Shown: piece by piece, positions 48,349 through 58,064 of the stretch | Layout: the number at the start of each line of letters is the position of its first letter | Numbering within the stretch: the stretch's first letter is position 1 | NCBI RefSeq assembly: GCF_000296775.1 | Contig: NZ_AJLE01000011.1 | Location: 46,610 to 110,609 of the forward strand | DNA length: 64,000 nt | Direction: 5' to 3' | From: Sulfurovum sp. AR | GTDB lineage: Bacteria > Campylobacterota > Campylobacteria > Campylobacterales > Sulfurovaceae | Program-made: the position numbers and the translations under genes | The notes under the pieces: generated by a model | The model's input: the letters and a program-made list of their open reading frames with translations, nothing else | Databases searched by the model: none | What the model was told of the DNA's origin: nothing

Positions 48349-49023
48349 TTATGATACCTTTCGTTCTTTTGCTTCTTTCTCTTTTTCAAACGGACATATC
48401 AGCACGATATTGTCCATATCTCTGGCACCTTCTGATGGGTTCAGCTCCATCCATGCCCCTTCTACTAACTCTCTGATCCCCCGTGACTCGATATAGTCTT
48501 TCAGTGAACTACGGCTTACGTCCAACTCTCTGGCTATCGCACTAACATTCATTCCCTCTCTCAAAAAAGAGATGATCTCTCTCTGATAGATATCAAATTT
48601 AGAGCTTGATTTGCTCCCTTTTGGACGTCCTATCTGATTTGTCTTCTCTTTTTCTTCCTCTCTTAATGCATTTAATAAAGGGAAGATCTCTACCATGCTG
48701 GTTTCTTTGTTCATGAGCATATTTGAGTCTACGATCCAAAGATTCACATTATGACTAAGCATACAATTTATCACCTTTATCAATTCTTCAACTTTGTCGC
48801 TCAATACAAACAAAGAAGAGACGATAACGGTATACCCATCTTGCATGGTTTGCAAAAATGCTTCAAAATCCTTTCTCTCATCCAAAAGAAGATTTTTCGT
48901 CGCGTATTCCACCACTTCTTGATCAATATTCAGTTCATTTCTCAGAGAAAATGCAAGAATATCGCTCTGCTGTGTGGTCAAATGCGGAAAACCTGGCACC
49001 TGCCTCATATATGCATAAACCAT
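48349..49023 (-). CDS. Serine-recombinase-like regulator without catalytic Ser
   Basis: This 224-residue protein looks like a resolvase. An N-terminal domain begins VYAYMRQVPGF, where active enzymes have YxRVS with catalytic Ser. A helix-turn-helix follows near residue 150 (GRPKGSKSSSKF, NVSAIARELDVSRSSLKDYI). The Ser position holds Gln/Val, so recombination is unlikely. Directly coupled to ccoG, it may regulate that operon. No recombination sites were seen. Confidence 0.75.
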   Translation of the reverse strand: MVYAYMRQVPGFPHLTTQQSDILAFSLRNELNIDQEVVEYATKNLLLDERKDFEAFLQTMQDGYTVIVSSLFVLSDKVEELIKVINCMLSHNVNLWIVDSNMLMNKETSMVEIFPLLNALREEEKEKTNQIGRPKGSKSSSKFDIYQREIISFLREGMNVSAIARELDVSRSSLKDYIESRGIRELVEGAWMELNPSEGARDMDNIVLICPFEKEKEAKERKVS

Positions 49024-49186
49024 ATTATTCCTTTTGATAATTTTTATTATATTATCTTATGTGATGATAAAAGTCAAGTAATTTCAGACTATTTTCGTCA
49101 TTTTTAACACTATCCTCGTCATTTTTTCTTCCTTGCACCTATTTTATGTTAAAATACGTCTAGAGAAACAAGCATGAGGATAAAAA

Positions 49187-49660
49187 GTGAACCTTACACA
49201 CCTAGATGAACAAAACAAACCCAAAATGGTCGATGTCTCAGACAAAGACAATACTACCCGTATCGCCACGGCAAGCGGTATCATAGAAGTAGGACAGGCT
49301 GCTTTTGATGCCGTACTGGAAAATACAGCCAAAAAAGGGCCCGTTCTGCAAACCGCGGTCATTGCTGCCATCCAAGGGACGAAGCAGACCTCAACGCTTA
49401 TCCCTATGTGCCATCCGCTCATGCTCACATCGGTAAAAACGGACATTGAAGAGCTTCCTGAGCTCCCGGGATTCAAACTCACGGTCACCGCAAAACTCAA
49501 TGGACAGACAGGCGTAGAGATGGAAGCGCTTACCGGAGTCAGTGTAGGACTGCTCACGATCTACGATATGCTCAAAGCCATAGACAAAGGGATGGTTATT
49601 AGAAATGTACAACTGGAACATAAATCCGGTGGCAAGAGCGGCGATTTTAATCGTGCATAA
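49187..49660 (+). CDS. moaC: Cyclic pyranopterin monophosphate synthase MoaC
   Basis: This 157-residue enzyme acts in the first step of molybdenum cofactor synthesis. It has [20 protein letters not shown], then [10 protein letters not shown] and [20 protein letters not shown]. Start is GTG with GAGG upstream. The DUF493 gene follows by 18 bases. Confidence 0.97.
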   Translation: MNLTHLDEQNKPKMVDVSDKDNTTRIATASGIIEVGQAAFDAVLENTAKKGPVLQTAVIAAIQGTKQTSTLIPMCHPLMLTSVKTDIEELPELPGFKLTVTAKLNGQTGVEMEALTGVSVGLLTIYDMLKAIDKGMVIRNVQLEHKSGGKSGDFNRA

Positions 49661-49678
49661 GTCTAAAAAGGAGAATCC

Positions 49679-49948
49679 ATGATCTTAGATGATAAAACAC
49701 CTCAAAGACCACAAATCGAGTATCCGACACAATGGGGCTTTAAACTTATAGGCAGAGATAAGGAAGCCCTTTTACGGTGTATCAAGGAAGCAATGGGAGA
49801 TAAAGAACATCTTTGTTCTCTAGGGAATTCCTCAAGAACAGGGAAATTCCATACTTACAACGCCAGCTGTGTTGTAGATACAGAAGAAGAGAGAAACCGT
49901 ATCTTTAAATACTGTCAGGATCATGACGACGTGGACATGGTGATTTAA
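49679..49948 (+). CDS. DUF493 (YbeD-like) protein
   Basis: This 89-residue protein matches the DUF493/YbeD family by size and segments (IEYPTQWGFKLIGRD, SSRTGKFHTYNA). Structural homologues suggest an ACT-like regulatory fold. AAAAGGAGA precedes the ATG. Probably cotranscribed with moaC. Confidence 0.85.
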   Translation: MILDDKTPQRPQIEYPTQWGFKLIGRDKEALLRCIKEAMGDKEHLCSLGNSSRTGKFHTYNASCVVDTEEERNRIFKYCQDHDDVDMVI

Positions 49949-49970
49949 ATCACCCTGCGCTTCTGAAGCG

Positions 49971-50792
49971 CTATAGATCCCTTCTCCTGTGCAACATTTT
50001 ATCAGCACCCAAACTCACCAGCATAGAGACGATCACATAGGCTAAAAAGAAATATAGCCCTACTTGTATCTCAGCATGACTAACATCAGAACCACTGCTT
50101 GTAAGATACACCAACAATGTAGCCACCACAAAAACATCCAGCATTGACCATTTCCCAACCCATTTGAAAAACTGTACGATACTATGGGCGAACCTACTCT
50201 CTATGACTATCGCAACAAACATTAAAGAGAGCGTCTTGAAGAGCGGTATGAATACCGAAAAGAGAAGGATGACCAAAGCTACCGTTATTTCACCACCCTC
50301 CCACAACTTCACAACTGACCCCAAGAGACTTTTGGACTCAAAAGAGAGTATCACATCACCTATATACTCAAACTCTTTATGGATCGTCACTGTCAGTAAG
50401 GGAGCAAAAAGACCAAATATTAACACAACCAATGCCGTCAAACCGCCAAAAAATGTGAAGAGCCTCAAGTCTATCAAAAAAGCACTGATCAAAATCACAA
50501 GAAGCATCCCCATCACATAGAAGGTATAACGCTTTGCTTCTAATTGATGCTCTTTTTGTGCATGGATAATTGCTTCTCGTAAAAGCCGTTTATCATTCTC
50601 ATAGTATCCCAAACTGAATTGCTCCGCCCAACTTTTTGCCTGATATTCAGCCTGTGCTGAAATCTCTTTATCCATGACAAGTGTTTGAGTACTCTGCTCA
50701 TACTTTTTTGCCTGCGAGTAAGCCTGCAGTCCAAAATACCCCATGATGATCACTAATGAGGATAATAACAGTATCATTATCTTTTTCTTCAT
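49971..50792 (-). CDS. PqiA-like membrane protein
   Basis: This 273-residue protein has an N-terminal membrane helix and four more helices at the C-terminus, with GKWSMLDVFVVATL characteristic of paraquat-inducible protein A. PqiA works with PqiB-type MCE proteins in lipid transport, but no such partner is adjacent. It diverges from suhB. Confidence 0.85.
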   Translation of the reverse strand: MKKKIMILLLSSLVIIMGYFGLQAYSQAKKYEQSTQTLVMDKEISAQAEYQAKSWAEQFSLGYYENDKRLLREAIIHAQKEHQLEAKRYTFYVMGMLLVILISAFLIDLRLFTFFGGLTALVVLIFGLFAPLLTVTIHKEFEYIGDVILSFESKSLLGSVVKLWEGGEITVALVILLFSVFIPLFKTLSLMFVAIVIESRFAHSIVQFFKWVGKWSMLDVFVVATLLVYLTSSGSDVSHAEIQVGLYFFLAYVIVSMLVSLGADKMLHRRRDL

Positions 50793-50818
50793 AGAGAGAT
50801 TATACTATAATCATTCCT

Positions 50819-51598
50819 ATGAATATAGATACATTAAAACAGATAGCACTAGAAGCAGGGAAGATTGTTAAAGAGGGATATGCCTCTCATCACAAAGGCG
50901 TCTCCCATAAAGGCGTGGTAGATCTTGTCACCGAATTTGATGTCAAAACTGAAGCCTTTATCATCGATCAACTCAAAAAAACGTTTCCTGAGTATACCCT
51001 GATAGGAGAAGAGAGTCACCATGGAAGTTACCACTATGAGAAGGCCATCTACATTGACCCCATCGATGGTACGACTAACTTCGTTCATGGTATCCCCCAC
51101 CTTGCGATCTCACTTGGTGTTTGGGAACAAGGAAGGCCGACACTTGCTGTTGTCTATAACCCTATTTTGGAAGAACTGTTCTGGGCAGTACAGGGCGAAG
51201 GTGCCTATTGTAATGGGAAAAGACTTGAGGTTAGCCCACAAAACAAGCTTCAAAACGCACTGATCGCCACAGGCTTCCCCTATGCCAAGGTCAATGCCGG
51301 TATTGAGTACCAGTGGGTGATCAACTGTATGACCAACCTGCTGCCGCATATCCAGGATATCCGAAGGCTGGGTGCAGCAGCGATCGATCTGTGCTATCTT
51401 GCACAAGGAAAAGTAGAAGCTTTCTATGAGATCGATCTTAAACCGTGGGATGTGGCTGCAGGGATTTTGATCGTACAAGAGGCAGGTGGCAAGATCAGCA
51501 ATGTAGATAACCAACCATTTGATTTTAATGATAAAAGTATTGTCGCAAGCAATGGCAAAGTACATCAACAGCTGATACACTATTTAGAAAAGATCTAA
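50819..51598 (+). CDS. suhB: Inositol monophosphatase family protein SuhB
   Basis: This 259-residue phosphatase has the metal-binding GEES, DPIDGTTNFVHG, and WDVAAGILIVQEAGG motifs. SuhB hydrolyses inositol phosphates and also joins rRNA antitermination in E. coli. A strong hairpin spans the stop codon. Confidence 0.93.
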   Translation: MNIDTLKQIALEAGKIVKEGYASHHKGVSHKGVVDLVTEFDVKTEAFIIDQLKKTFPEYTLIGEESHHGSYHYEKAIYIDPIDGTTNFVHGIPHLAISLGVWEQGRPTLAVVYNPILEELFWAVQGEGAYCNGKRLEVSPQNKLQNALIATGFPYAKVNAGIEYQWVINCMTNLLPHIQDIRRLGAAAIDLCYLAQGKVEAFYEIDLKPWDVAAGILIVQEAGGKISNVDNQPFDFNDKSIVASNGKVHQQLIHYLEKI

Positions 51599-51611
51599 AT
51601 AGTGTATCAGC
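51571..51611. terminator. 18-bp perfect hairpin between convergent suhB and lspA
   Basis: GCTGATACACTATTTAGA pairs fully with its complement around AAAGA. It covers the suhB stop; CCCGTTTTATTT follows on the plus strand. It is probably a shared terminator. Confidence 0.8.
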
Positions 51612-51617
51612 CCCGTT

Positions 51618-52067
51618 TTATTTACTTTCTGATTTTTGAGGAAAGAAGTAGATCATCACCAAGATCCACACAACAGCAAGATCTATAGCCACATCTGCAA
51701 AGTTAAATACGGCAAAGTTAAAGCCACAATGCCAGGCAACATAATCCACGACACCCCCATGCACGAAACGATCATAGACATTCCCTAGTGCACCGCCTAT
51801 CAGCAGCCCTACAGGAAAGGCATAACGCTTGATATACCCTTCTTTAAATACAAAGAACAGGATCGCAACTACAAGGAGCGCCTGTATCCATTTAAGGTAA
51901 GGTCCAAGAAATGACAGCATAGAGAAAGCCACACCTTTATTATAGTGCAGCTCAAGGTCTATACATTGTCCCGGTCGATAGTACCCCTCAATAAAAAGCG
52001 ATTTGATATTCTGGTCTATAATGAAAGTCCCTAAAAGGACCAGGAAAAAGACAGCAAAAGCTCTCAT
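51618..52067 (-). CDS. lspA: Lipoprotein signal peptidase
   Basis: This 149-residue membrane enzyme cleaves prolipoproteins. It has four hydrophobic helices and the catalytic Asp motifs: GGALGNVYDRFVHGGVVDY and FNFADVAIDLAV. It overlaps glmM by one base (TAATG). Confidence 0.96.
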   Translation of the reverse strand: MRAFAVFFLVLLGTFIIDQNIKSLFIEGYYRPGQCIDLELHYNKGVAFSMLSFLGPYLKWIQALLVVAILFFVFKEGYIKRYAFPVGLLIGGALGNVYDRFVHGGVVDYVAWHCGFNFAVFNFADVAIDLAVVWILVMIYFFPQKSESK

Positions 52068-53404
52068 TAAGCTAACGCCCTTTTAAAGAATGCTACACAC
52101 TCTTCCATAATCGCTTCAAGCTTTTTCTCATCTTTTCCCTCGAGCAAAAGGCGTATTTTATTTTCTGTCCCGGAGTAACGGAAAAGATGACGTATGCCTA
52201 ACCCTTCAATTTTTTCTTTGAGGGCATCTAACCCTTCGATCGTATCAAAATCTCTTTTTTCATGGACCAAAAGGTTCACTAAAAGTTGCGGGTACGACTC
52301 ATAGGGATTAAATGCTTTACTCGCCTTTTGCCCAGTTTCTACCAGGTATGCCAAAGCCTGTAGTGCGCTGGAGATACCATCTCCCGTCTTGGCATAATCT
52401 GAGAAAATGATATGCCCACTCTGTTCTCCACCAAAGTTCATACCATGCGCTTGCATCATTTCTACAACATTTTTATCCCCGACTGCAGAACGATAGAGCT
52501 TAAGCCCCTGTGAAGCAAGATACTCATCAAGTCCCTGATTGCTCATCACCGTAGCAACCATCCCATCACCTTTGAGAGTCCCTTGATTTTTAAGATGTAC
52601 AGCAAGCACACCCATCAACTTATCTCCATCGACGACGTCACCTTTCTCGTCGACTATCACAAGTCGATCTGCATCGCCATCCAAAGCGATACCAATATCT
52701 GCACGATATTCAAGTACTGCTTTTGCCAAATACTCCGGATGCATTGCCCCGCATCCTTCATTGATATTAAATCCGTTAGGTTTATCCCCTAATACCACAA
52801 CTTCTGCACCAAGCTCTTGCAGTATCGTAGGTCCTACAATGTACCCCGCTCCGTTCGCACAGTCAATCACCACACGTTTACCCGATAATGTTGCAGTTCC
52901 GGGGAAAGAGTTTTTGATATGCACAATATAGCGGCCGATCACATCATCTATTCTTTTTGACTTTCCTATCTCTTTGCCAGTTACCTGTGCTTCTTCTATC
53001 CGTGCATCATCCTCATAAATTGCTTCAATTTCCTTCTCTCTTTCACGGTTCAGTTTGTTTCCATGCCAGTCAAAGAACTTAATACCGTTATCATAATAGG
53101 GATTATGGCTTGCAGAGATCATGATCCCTGCATCACAACGCATATTGGATGTTAAAAATGCGATGGCCGGTGTAGGCATAGGTCCGATCTGTATCACATC
53201 AAACCCTACAGCAGTAAGGCCTGAGACCATAGCATTTTCGATCATATACCCACTGCGTCTGGTATCTTTTCCCACTAATATTTTATTGGTTCTGGCAAAT
53301 TGCTTAAAATAGATACCCGTGGCCATAGCTAAACGCATTGCATTGACTGCACTAACTTTTTTCCCTGCTTTCCCACGTACACCATCTGTTCCGAAAAGTT
53401 CCAA
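52067..53404 (-). CDS. glmM: Phosphoglucosamine mutase
   Basis: This 445-residue enzyme makes glucosamine-1-phosphate for UDP-GlcNAc. It begins [12 protein letters not shown], has the phosphoserine loop [17 protein letters not shown], the metal site ALDGDADR, and GGEQSGHI. lspA is coupled behind. Confidence 0.97.
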   Translation of the reverse strand: MELFGTDGVRGKAGKKVSAVNAMRLAMATGIYFKQFARTNKILVGKDTRRSGYMIENAMVSGLTAVGFDVIQIGPMPTPAIAFLTSNMRCDAGIMISASHNPYYDNGIKFFDWHGNKLNREREKEIEAIYEDDARIEEAQVTGKEIGKSKRIDDVIGRYIVHIKNSFPGTATLSGKRVVIDCANGAGYIVGPTILQELGAEVVVLGDKPNGFNINEGCGAMHPEYLAKAVLEYRADIGIALDGDADRLVIVDEKGDVVDGDKLMGVLAVHLKNQGTLKGDGMVATVMSNQGLDEYLASQGLKLYRSAVGDKNVVEMMQAHGMNFGGEQSGHIIFSDYAKTGDGISSALQALAYLVETGQKASKAFNPYESYPQLLVNLLVHEKRDFDTIEGLDALKEKIEGLGIRHLFRYSGTENKIRLLLEGKDEKKLEAIMEECVAFFKRALA

Positions 53405-53633
53405 AATTATTTCCTTGTTTATAGGGGTTTACACTAGCCCTTCATTCTATTGGCAACATTTTAACGCAAATATGATTAACCTTTCTCTATAACAAACACC
53501 CTCTACATCTTCATACAATTCATCAACTATAAGATTACATTAATAAATCTTTAATCTTTTTTTAGCTATTATTCGCGAACTATTTTCACTCTATGAATTG
53601 AGTAATAACAACATACCTAATAAAGGAAACAAC
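53405..53633. other. Divergent intergenic between glmM and rpsT
   Basis: AT-rich, no frame. TATTAT at 53567-53572 may be the -10 of rpsT, but I see no matching -35. Confidence 0.35.
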
Positions 53634-53903
53634 ATGGCACACCATAAATCAGCAAAAAAACGTATTTTGCAAACTGCTGTAAAAACTGAAAGAAACAGAT
53701 ATTACAGAACAAGAATTAAAAACATCACAAAAGCTGTACATGAAGCAGTAGCAGCAGCTGATAAAGCAGCGGCAACGGCAGCATTCGCAACAGCGAACAA
53801 ACAAATCCACTCACTAGTAAGCAAAGGTTTCATCAAGAAAACAACTGCTGCTAGAAAAGTAAGCCGTCTTCATAAAATGGTAAATGCTATCGAAGCTGCA
53901 TAA
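53634..53903 (+). CDS. rpsT: 30S ribosomal protein S20
   Basis: This 89-residue basic protein starts [20 protein letters not shown] and is helical, as S20 should be. The ATG at 53634 has AAAGGAAAC before it and is preferred to a frame start at 53598. It binds 16S rRNA early in assembly. Confidence 0.97.
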   Translation: MAHHKSAKKRILQTAVKTERNRYYRTRIKNITKAVHEAVAAADKAAATAAFATANKQIHSLVSKGFIKKTTAARKVSRLHKMVNAIEAA

Positions 53904-53954
53904 GCAGTCTCGATACACCCTCATTAAAATCACAATCTAACACAAAGAACGCCT

Positions 53955-55022
53955 ATGTTCAAAGAAAAACTTCAACCTTTCATCGACAGATACAACGAAA
54001 TCAGTCAACTTTTAAGCTCTCCGGATATCGCTAGTGATATTAAGCGTATGACAGAACTCAGTAAAGAGCAATCTGACCTTAGTGCATTAGTAGAAAAAGC
54101 AAATCTTTACGTTGAGACTTCCGAAGCTATAGACGAAAATAAAGAGCTTTTAGGGGATGCAGAGCTTGGTGATCTTGCAAAAGAAGAGCTAAGTGAGTTA
54201 GAGCCGATGCTGCCTGTCTTGGAAGAAGAGATCAAAGTGCTTATGATACCCAAAGACAAAAATGATGACAAAAATATCTTCCTTGAGCTACGTGCAGGTG
54301 CAGGAGGAGATGAAAGTGCACTTTTTGTGGCTGATGTTTTTAAAATGTACTCACGCTATGCAGAACAGATGGGATGGAAAATAGAGATCGTCAGCACCAA
54401 TGAAGGTACCTCAGGAGGATATAAAGAGCTTATCGCACAGATCAAAGGTGATAGTGTCTACTCCAAGCTTAAATACGAAGCAGGTACACACCGTGTACAA
54501 CGTGTCCCAGATACCGAAACACAGGGACGTGTACATACGTCTGCAATTACGGTAGCGGTCATACCTGAAGTAGATGACGTTGAGATAGACATCAAACCCA
54601 ATGAAATTAAAATGGATGTCTACCGTTCAAGCGGTTGTGGGGGTCAATCGGTCAATACCACTGACTCTGCCGTACGTTTGACACATATTCCTACAGGCAT
54701 TGTCGTCGCCATACAAGATGAAAAGTCTCAGCACAAGAACAGAGACAAAGCCATGAAGGTACTAAAAGCAAGAGTTTACGAAGCGGAACTACAGAAACAA
54801 CTTGATGAAACATCAAGTCAAAGAAAACTTCAAGTGGGCTCAGGGGATCGCTCAGAGAAGATCAGAACATATAACTACCCTCAAAACAGGTTGATCGATC
54901 ACCGTATCGGATTGACCCTCTATGCTTTGGATGATGTCATGAACAACGGTAACTTAAAATTGGTCATCGATCCGCTTATCGCCCATGCGCAAACAGAAGC
55001 TATCCAAGAGGCAGGACTCTGA
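53955..55022 (+). CDS. prfA: Peptide chain release factor 1
   Basis: This 355-residue factor ends translation at UAA/UAG. It has GGQ at 229-231 in [17 protein letters not shown] and the codon-recognition PxT as PDT (185-187). RPS20 and RF1 genes are often adjacent in this phylum. Confidence 0.98.
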   Translation: MFKEKLQPFIDRYNEISQLLSSPDIASDIKRMTELSKEQSDLSALVEKANLYVETSEAIDENKELLGDAELGDLAKEELSELEPMLPVLEEEIKVLMIPKDKNDDKNIFLELRAGAGGDESALFVADVFKMYSRYAEQMGWKIEIVSTNEGTSGGYKELIAQIKGDSVYSKLKYEAGTHRVQRVPDTETQGRVHTSAITVAVIPEVDDVEIDIKPNEIKMDVYRSSGCGGQSVNTTDSAVRLTHIPTGIVVAIQDEKSQHKNRDKAMKVLKARVYEAELQKQLDETSSQRKLQVGSGDRSEKIRTYNYPQNRLIDHRIGLTLYALDDVMNNGNLKLVIDPLIAHAQTEAIQEAGL

Positions 55023-55025
55023 TCC

Positions 55026-55487
55026 ATGTTAGAATTTGAACAACTCAAAAGCGATAATGATCTAAAAGAGGTTATCAAAGCAGCTTTTGATGCAGATCTT
55101 TCCGTCTCCGGTGCCTGGGGCTATACACAAGAGCTTTCTACGATCATTGAATCCTCTGAAGTACCAGTCAAACAACTCGAGCATATGCTTGCCTCTATGC
55201 GTACCTATATAGAGATGAATATGACCCTTCCCAAAGAGGAGCGTTATGGAAGCATCAATCTTAATGAAATAGAGAGAGAACAAAAACAGGTTGATGGACT
55301 ACTCTATGACAAAGTGACCTATGAGATCACTGCCATGAAAGAAGAGACCTATACTGCATTTATCAATGCATATAAAGAAGGATTGGGCAAAGAAGACTTT
55401 GATATCACAGAACACTTTGATCAACGAAAAAAAGCTACGATCACAAGAAGTGAAGTCTATTGGTTTGAAGTGCATCAAGTACTTTAA
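55026..55487 (+). CDS. Conserved-looking hypothetical protein
   Basis: This 153-residue cytosolic protein starts three bases after the prfA stop. It is mixed helical and charged, with no motif I recognise. Coupling to prfA suggests real expression. Confidence 0.75.
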   Translation: MLEFEQLKSDNDLKEVIKAAFDADLSVSGAWGYTQELSTIIESSEVPVKQLEHMLASMRTYIEMNMTLPKEERYGSINLNEIEREQKQVDGLLYDKVTYEITAMKEETYTAFINAYKEGLGKEDFDITEHFDQRKKATITRSEVYWFEVHQVL

Positions 55488-55849
55488 CCCTCATCTTTAC
55501 TTTTAAACTCTTTTACTCCACCACTCTAAATTCACCATAGTAAATAGAATAAAAACAGGGGTTTCTCTATATCTGATGACACTCTACACGATAACGTCCG
55601 TACTTAGATAAAAAACCACACCCATAAACCAATATATCTTTTCACTTTTTCTCAGAATAAAAATCGGATCAATGTCGTTATTTGAATATCATGTAATATA
55701 ATAATAGTTAGATAAAAGAGATAGAAGAAGTATTGTCATAAAATGTGAAGTATACACTTTAAGTTGTAATAGAATTAATCCATAAACTCTATCTAAAGTC
55801 TATGGATTAACTCTTTATGCTATCTGACCGAAGACGGTCAGAAGAGGTA
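55488..55849. other. 362-bp stretch without a gene
   Basis: AT-rich, no frame of note. It holds two inverted repeats near its right end: AATCCATA/TATGGATT, and a 7-bp stem CTGACCG-AAGA-CGGTCAG (55824-55841) just past the soxZ stop, possibly a soxZ terminator. Confidence 0.5.
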
Positions 55850-56167
55850 TTATTTAATACCTTTGATCTTTTTGTCTTCAGTAACAGTTTTACCGCTAAG
55901 GTCTGTCCAAGTGATCTCGATCTTGTCACCTTTTTTCAATCCTGCATCTCTGAAGGAAAATTTGAACTGTGGATTTTTAGACCAGAACTGGCTTGTAGAT
56001 ACATCAAATACTACTTTACCGTTTACATTTGCACTAATGTGAGTGATGAAGTTTGCTTCAACACCTTTTTTCTTTGCTTGATCATAAGTAAGCATGTCAT
56101 GTTTTGCCATTACTTTTACTTCTACAACATCGCCTTTAAGCTTTGCTTTAATTTTCATATTAGCCAT
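55850..56167 (-). CDS. soxZ: Thiosulfate-carrier subunit SoxZ
   Basis: This 105-residue protein pairs with SoxY to carry sulfur intermediates in the periplasm. It has the SoxZ Ig-like pattern (KAKLKGDVVEVKVMAKHDML, FWSKNPQFKFSFR). No signal peptide; SoxZ is exported with SoxY. It closes the soxCDYZ run. Confidence 0.95.
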   Translation of the reverse strand: MANMKIKAKLKGDVVEVKVMAKHDMLTYDQAKKKGVEANFITHISANVNGKVVFDVSTSQFWSKNPQFKFSFRDAGLKKGDKIEITWTDLSGKTVTEDKKIKGIK

Positions 56168-56242
56168 AATATTCCTTTTTCTTTCTATTTCTGTTTATAC
56201 TTAATTAGATTTTACTCTCTAAACCAACGGCTTGAAGGATGA

Positions 56243-56689
56243 TTAACCTTCACATCCACCAAGAGCAACTTCAAGTGATACTTTACCTGAATAGAATTTA
56301 CCATCAGTACCTTCTACGATTGCAGTGATTGTACCAGATTCTTTCATCTTGATCTTAGTCATGAAATCAACGATCCCACCCTCTTGTACATCCCATACAC
56401 ATACTGCTGCTTCAGGGTTTACATCTTGGAAAAGAGCTACAGTTTTAGCAGCGATGTCAGATTCTACAGTTACAGGGATCGCTCCACCGTTACTTGCTAC
56501 TTTTGGTGCTTTTACTTTTACACCTTTTTCTTCTGGTTTGATATCACCATAAAGTGCTTTAACTGCGTCTGCTACAGTGTGTGCAGTCCATGTATCAGGC
56601 TTTGTAGCTCTGAAATCAATTGCAGATAAGCTTGCTGGCAATACAGCTGCTGCAGCCATACTTAAACTCATAAATTTTCTTCTATCCAT
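56243..56689 (-). CDS. soxY: Thiosulfate-carrier subunit SoxY
   Basis: This 148-residue protein starts MDRRKFMSLSMAAAAVLPAS, a twin-arginine-type signal (here Asp-Arg-Arg-Lys). Its swinging arm ends GGCEG, with the carrier Cys146; the usual tail is GGCGG. The ATG at 56689 has AAAGGAAAT before it. Confidence 0.95.
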   Translation of the reverse strand: MDRRKFMSLSMAAAAVLPASLSAIDFRATKPDTWTAHTVADAVKALYGDIKPEEKGVKVKAPKVASNGGAIPVTVESDIAAKTVALFQDVNPEAAVCVWDVQEGGIVDFMTKIKMKESGTITAIVEGTDGKFYSGKVSLEVALGGCEG

Positions 56690-56789
56690 TTTATTTCCTT
56701 TGTATAAAAAATTTAGATAAAAGGCTGGATGAACCAACCTGATATTTTATTTTACTATTCTATTGTGAAATAATTGTGATAAGTCACAA

Positions 56790-58064
56790 TTATTTACTTG
56801 CTCCGATCATATAATCGACTACTTCTTTTATTTTTTCATCTGAAAGGTCCATAGCACCACCTTTTGGAGGCATACCACCTTTTCCAACGATCGCGTTATG
56901 ATATACTTGGTCTAACCCTTTTTCAAGTGCTGCTGCCCAAGCTGCTTTATCACCTACTGCAGGTGCACCCATTGCATCTGTAGCATGACATACTGCACAG
57001 CTTGCTTCATAAGTATCTTTACCAGGTGCTGCTGGCGCTGCTTCTTCTACTTCAGGCAATGATTTTTCTGAGCTTAACGGTGGGTTAAAGTCAGTAAGTT
57101 CAAATCCGATTCTCTGCACTTCAGGCTCACCTTCAAAACAGTCTTTCATACATCTTACACCGTTACCGTAGTTCAATGGGTTATTGAAGTATTTACGTGC
57201 ATAGTCTTGACCTTCTGGTCCAGTGATCTTTGGCTCAAAACCATCAACGTTTGGCATAACGATCTTTAAGAACTTCTCTCTGTCAAGTTCATACTCATCA
57301 TCCACAAGCTCACCATCGATCTTCATCTCGTTAATGTAAAGGATATATGCAGATAATGCATAGACTTCATCCGTAGTTAAAGACATTGGTGCTTGGTGAG
57401 GCATACCTGTTTTGATGTACCACCATAATGTACTTGCATATGGCCAGTATGGACCGAATGCACGCTGAGGACCTTCAGAATCCGGATTAACTCTTTGATT
57501 CTTCATTGTTTTCTGTAATGCATATGCATTACCCAAAGTAAGTTTCGGGTAAAGTCCAGAACCTGCACCGAAGTCACCGTGACAAGATGCACATTTTTCT
57601 TCATACAGTTCATCACCTTCTTCTACAGTACCTGAACCTTCAGGAAGACCTGTACCGTCTGGCATTACATCGATATCCCAAGCTTTTTGCTCATTCGCAG
57701 TCGCTACTTTACCTTTGTTGAATGGCGTTGCGTGTGCTGCATCATTGACATAATACGCACCTCTTTTACCATTTACACTTGGATAAGTTACCCCACCGTC
57801 CACAACAAGTTTATTATTATGCTCATATGTTTTCTTAACACTGTCAGAGACTAAAGCGTTTGCTGGACCTACAGCATCTATTTCTCTTTGAGTGAAACCT
57901 TCTGTATTCATTGTAGTATTTGCTGCTGCACTTTTTGTTTCAGTTGCAGGATTTGCTCCAGCTGTATCTTTTGTACCGTTAGATGCATTACAAGCTGTTC
58001 CTAAAAATACTACTGATGCAAGCAGTGTACTTGCAACAATTTTTTTATGATAAGATTTGTACAT
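56790..58064 (-). CDS. soxD: Sulfane dehydrogenase diheme cytochrome SoxD
   Basis: This 424-residue protein has a lipobox-like LGTAC (Cys25) and two haem c sites, Cys158-Ala-Ser-Cys161-His and Cys356-Ala-Val-Cys359-His. It takes electrons from SoxC during sulfane oxidation. The ATG at 58064 lies inside soxC's end with AGGAGAGG six bases before it. Confidence 0.93.
   Translation of the reverse strand: MYKSYHKKIVASTLLASVVFLGTACNASNGTKDTAGANPATETKSAAANTTMNTEGFTQREIDAVGPANALVSDSVKKTYEHNNKLVVDGGVTYPSVNGKRGAYYVNDAAHATPFNKGKVATANEQKAWDIDVMPDGTGLPEGSGTVEEGDELYEEKCASCHGDFGAGSGLYPKLTLGNAYALQKTMKNQRVNPDSEGPQRAFGPYWPYASTLWWYIKTGMPHQAPMSLTTDEVYALSAYILYINEMKIDGELVDDEYELDREKFLKIVMPNVDGFEPKITGPEGQDYARKYFNNPLNYGNGVRCMKDCFEGEPEVQRIGFELTDFNPPLSSEKSLPEVEEAAPAAPGKDTYEASCAVCHATDAMGAPAVGDKAAWAAALEKGLDQVYHNAIVGKGGMPPKGGAMDLSDEKIKEVVDYMIGASK

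Noticed and set aside
48349..49023. Active DNA invertase with inversion sites
   Set aside because: The catalytic Ser is missing and I found no flanking inverted repeats.
55817..56242. Plus-strand frame opposite soxZ
   Set aside because: Cys/Phe-rich antisense frame of a clear sox gene.
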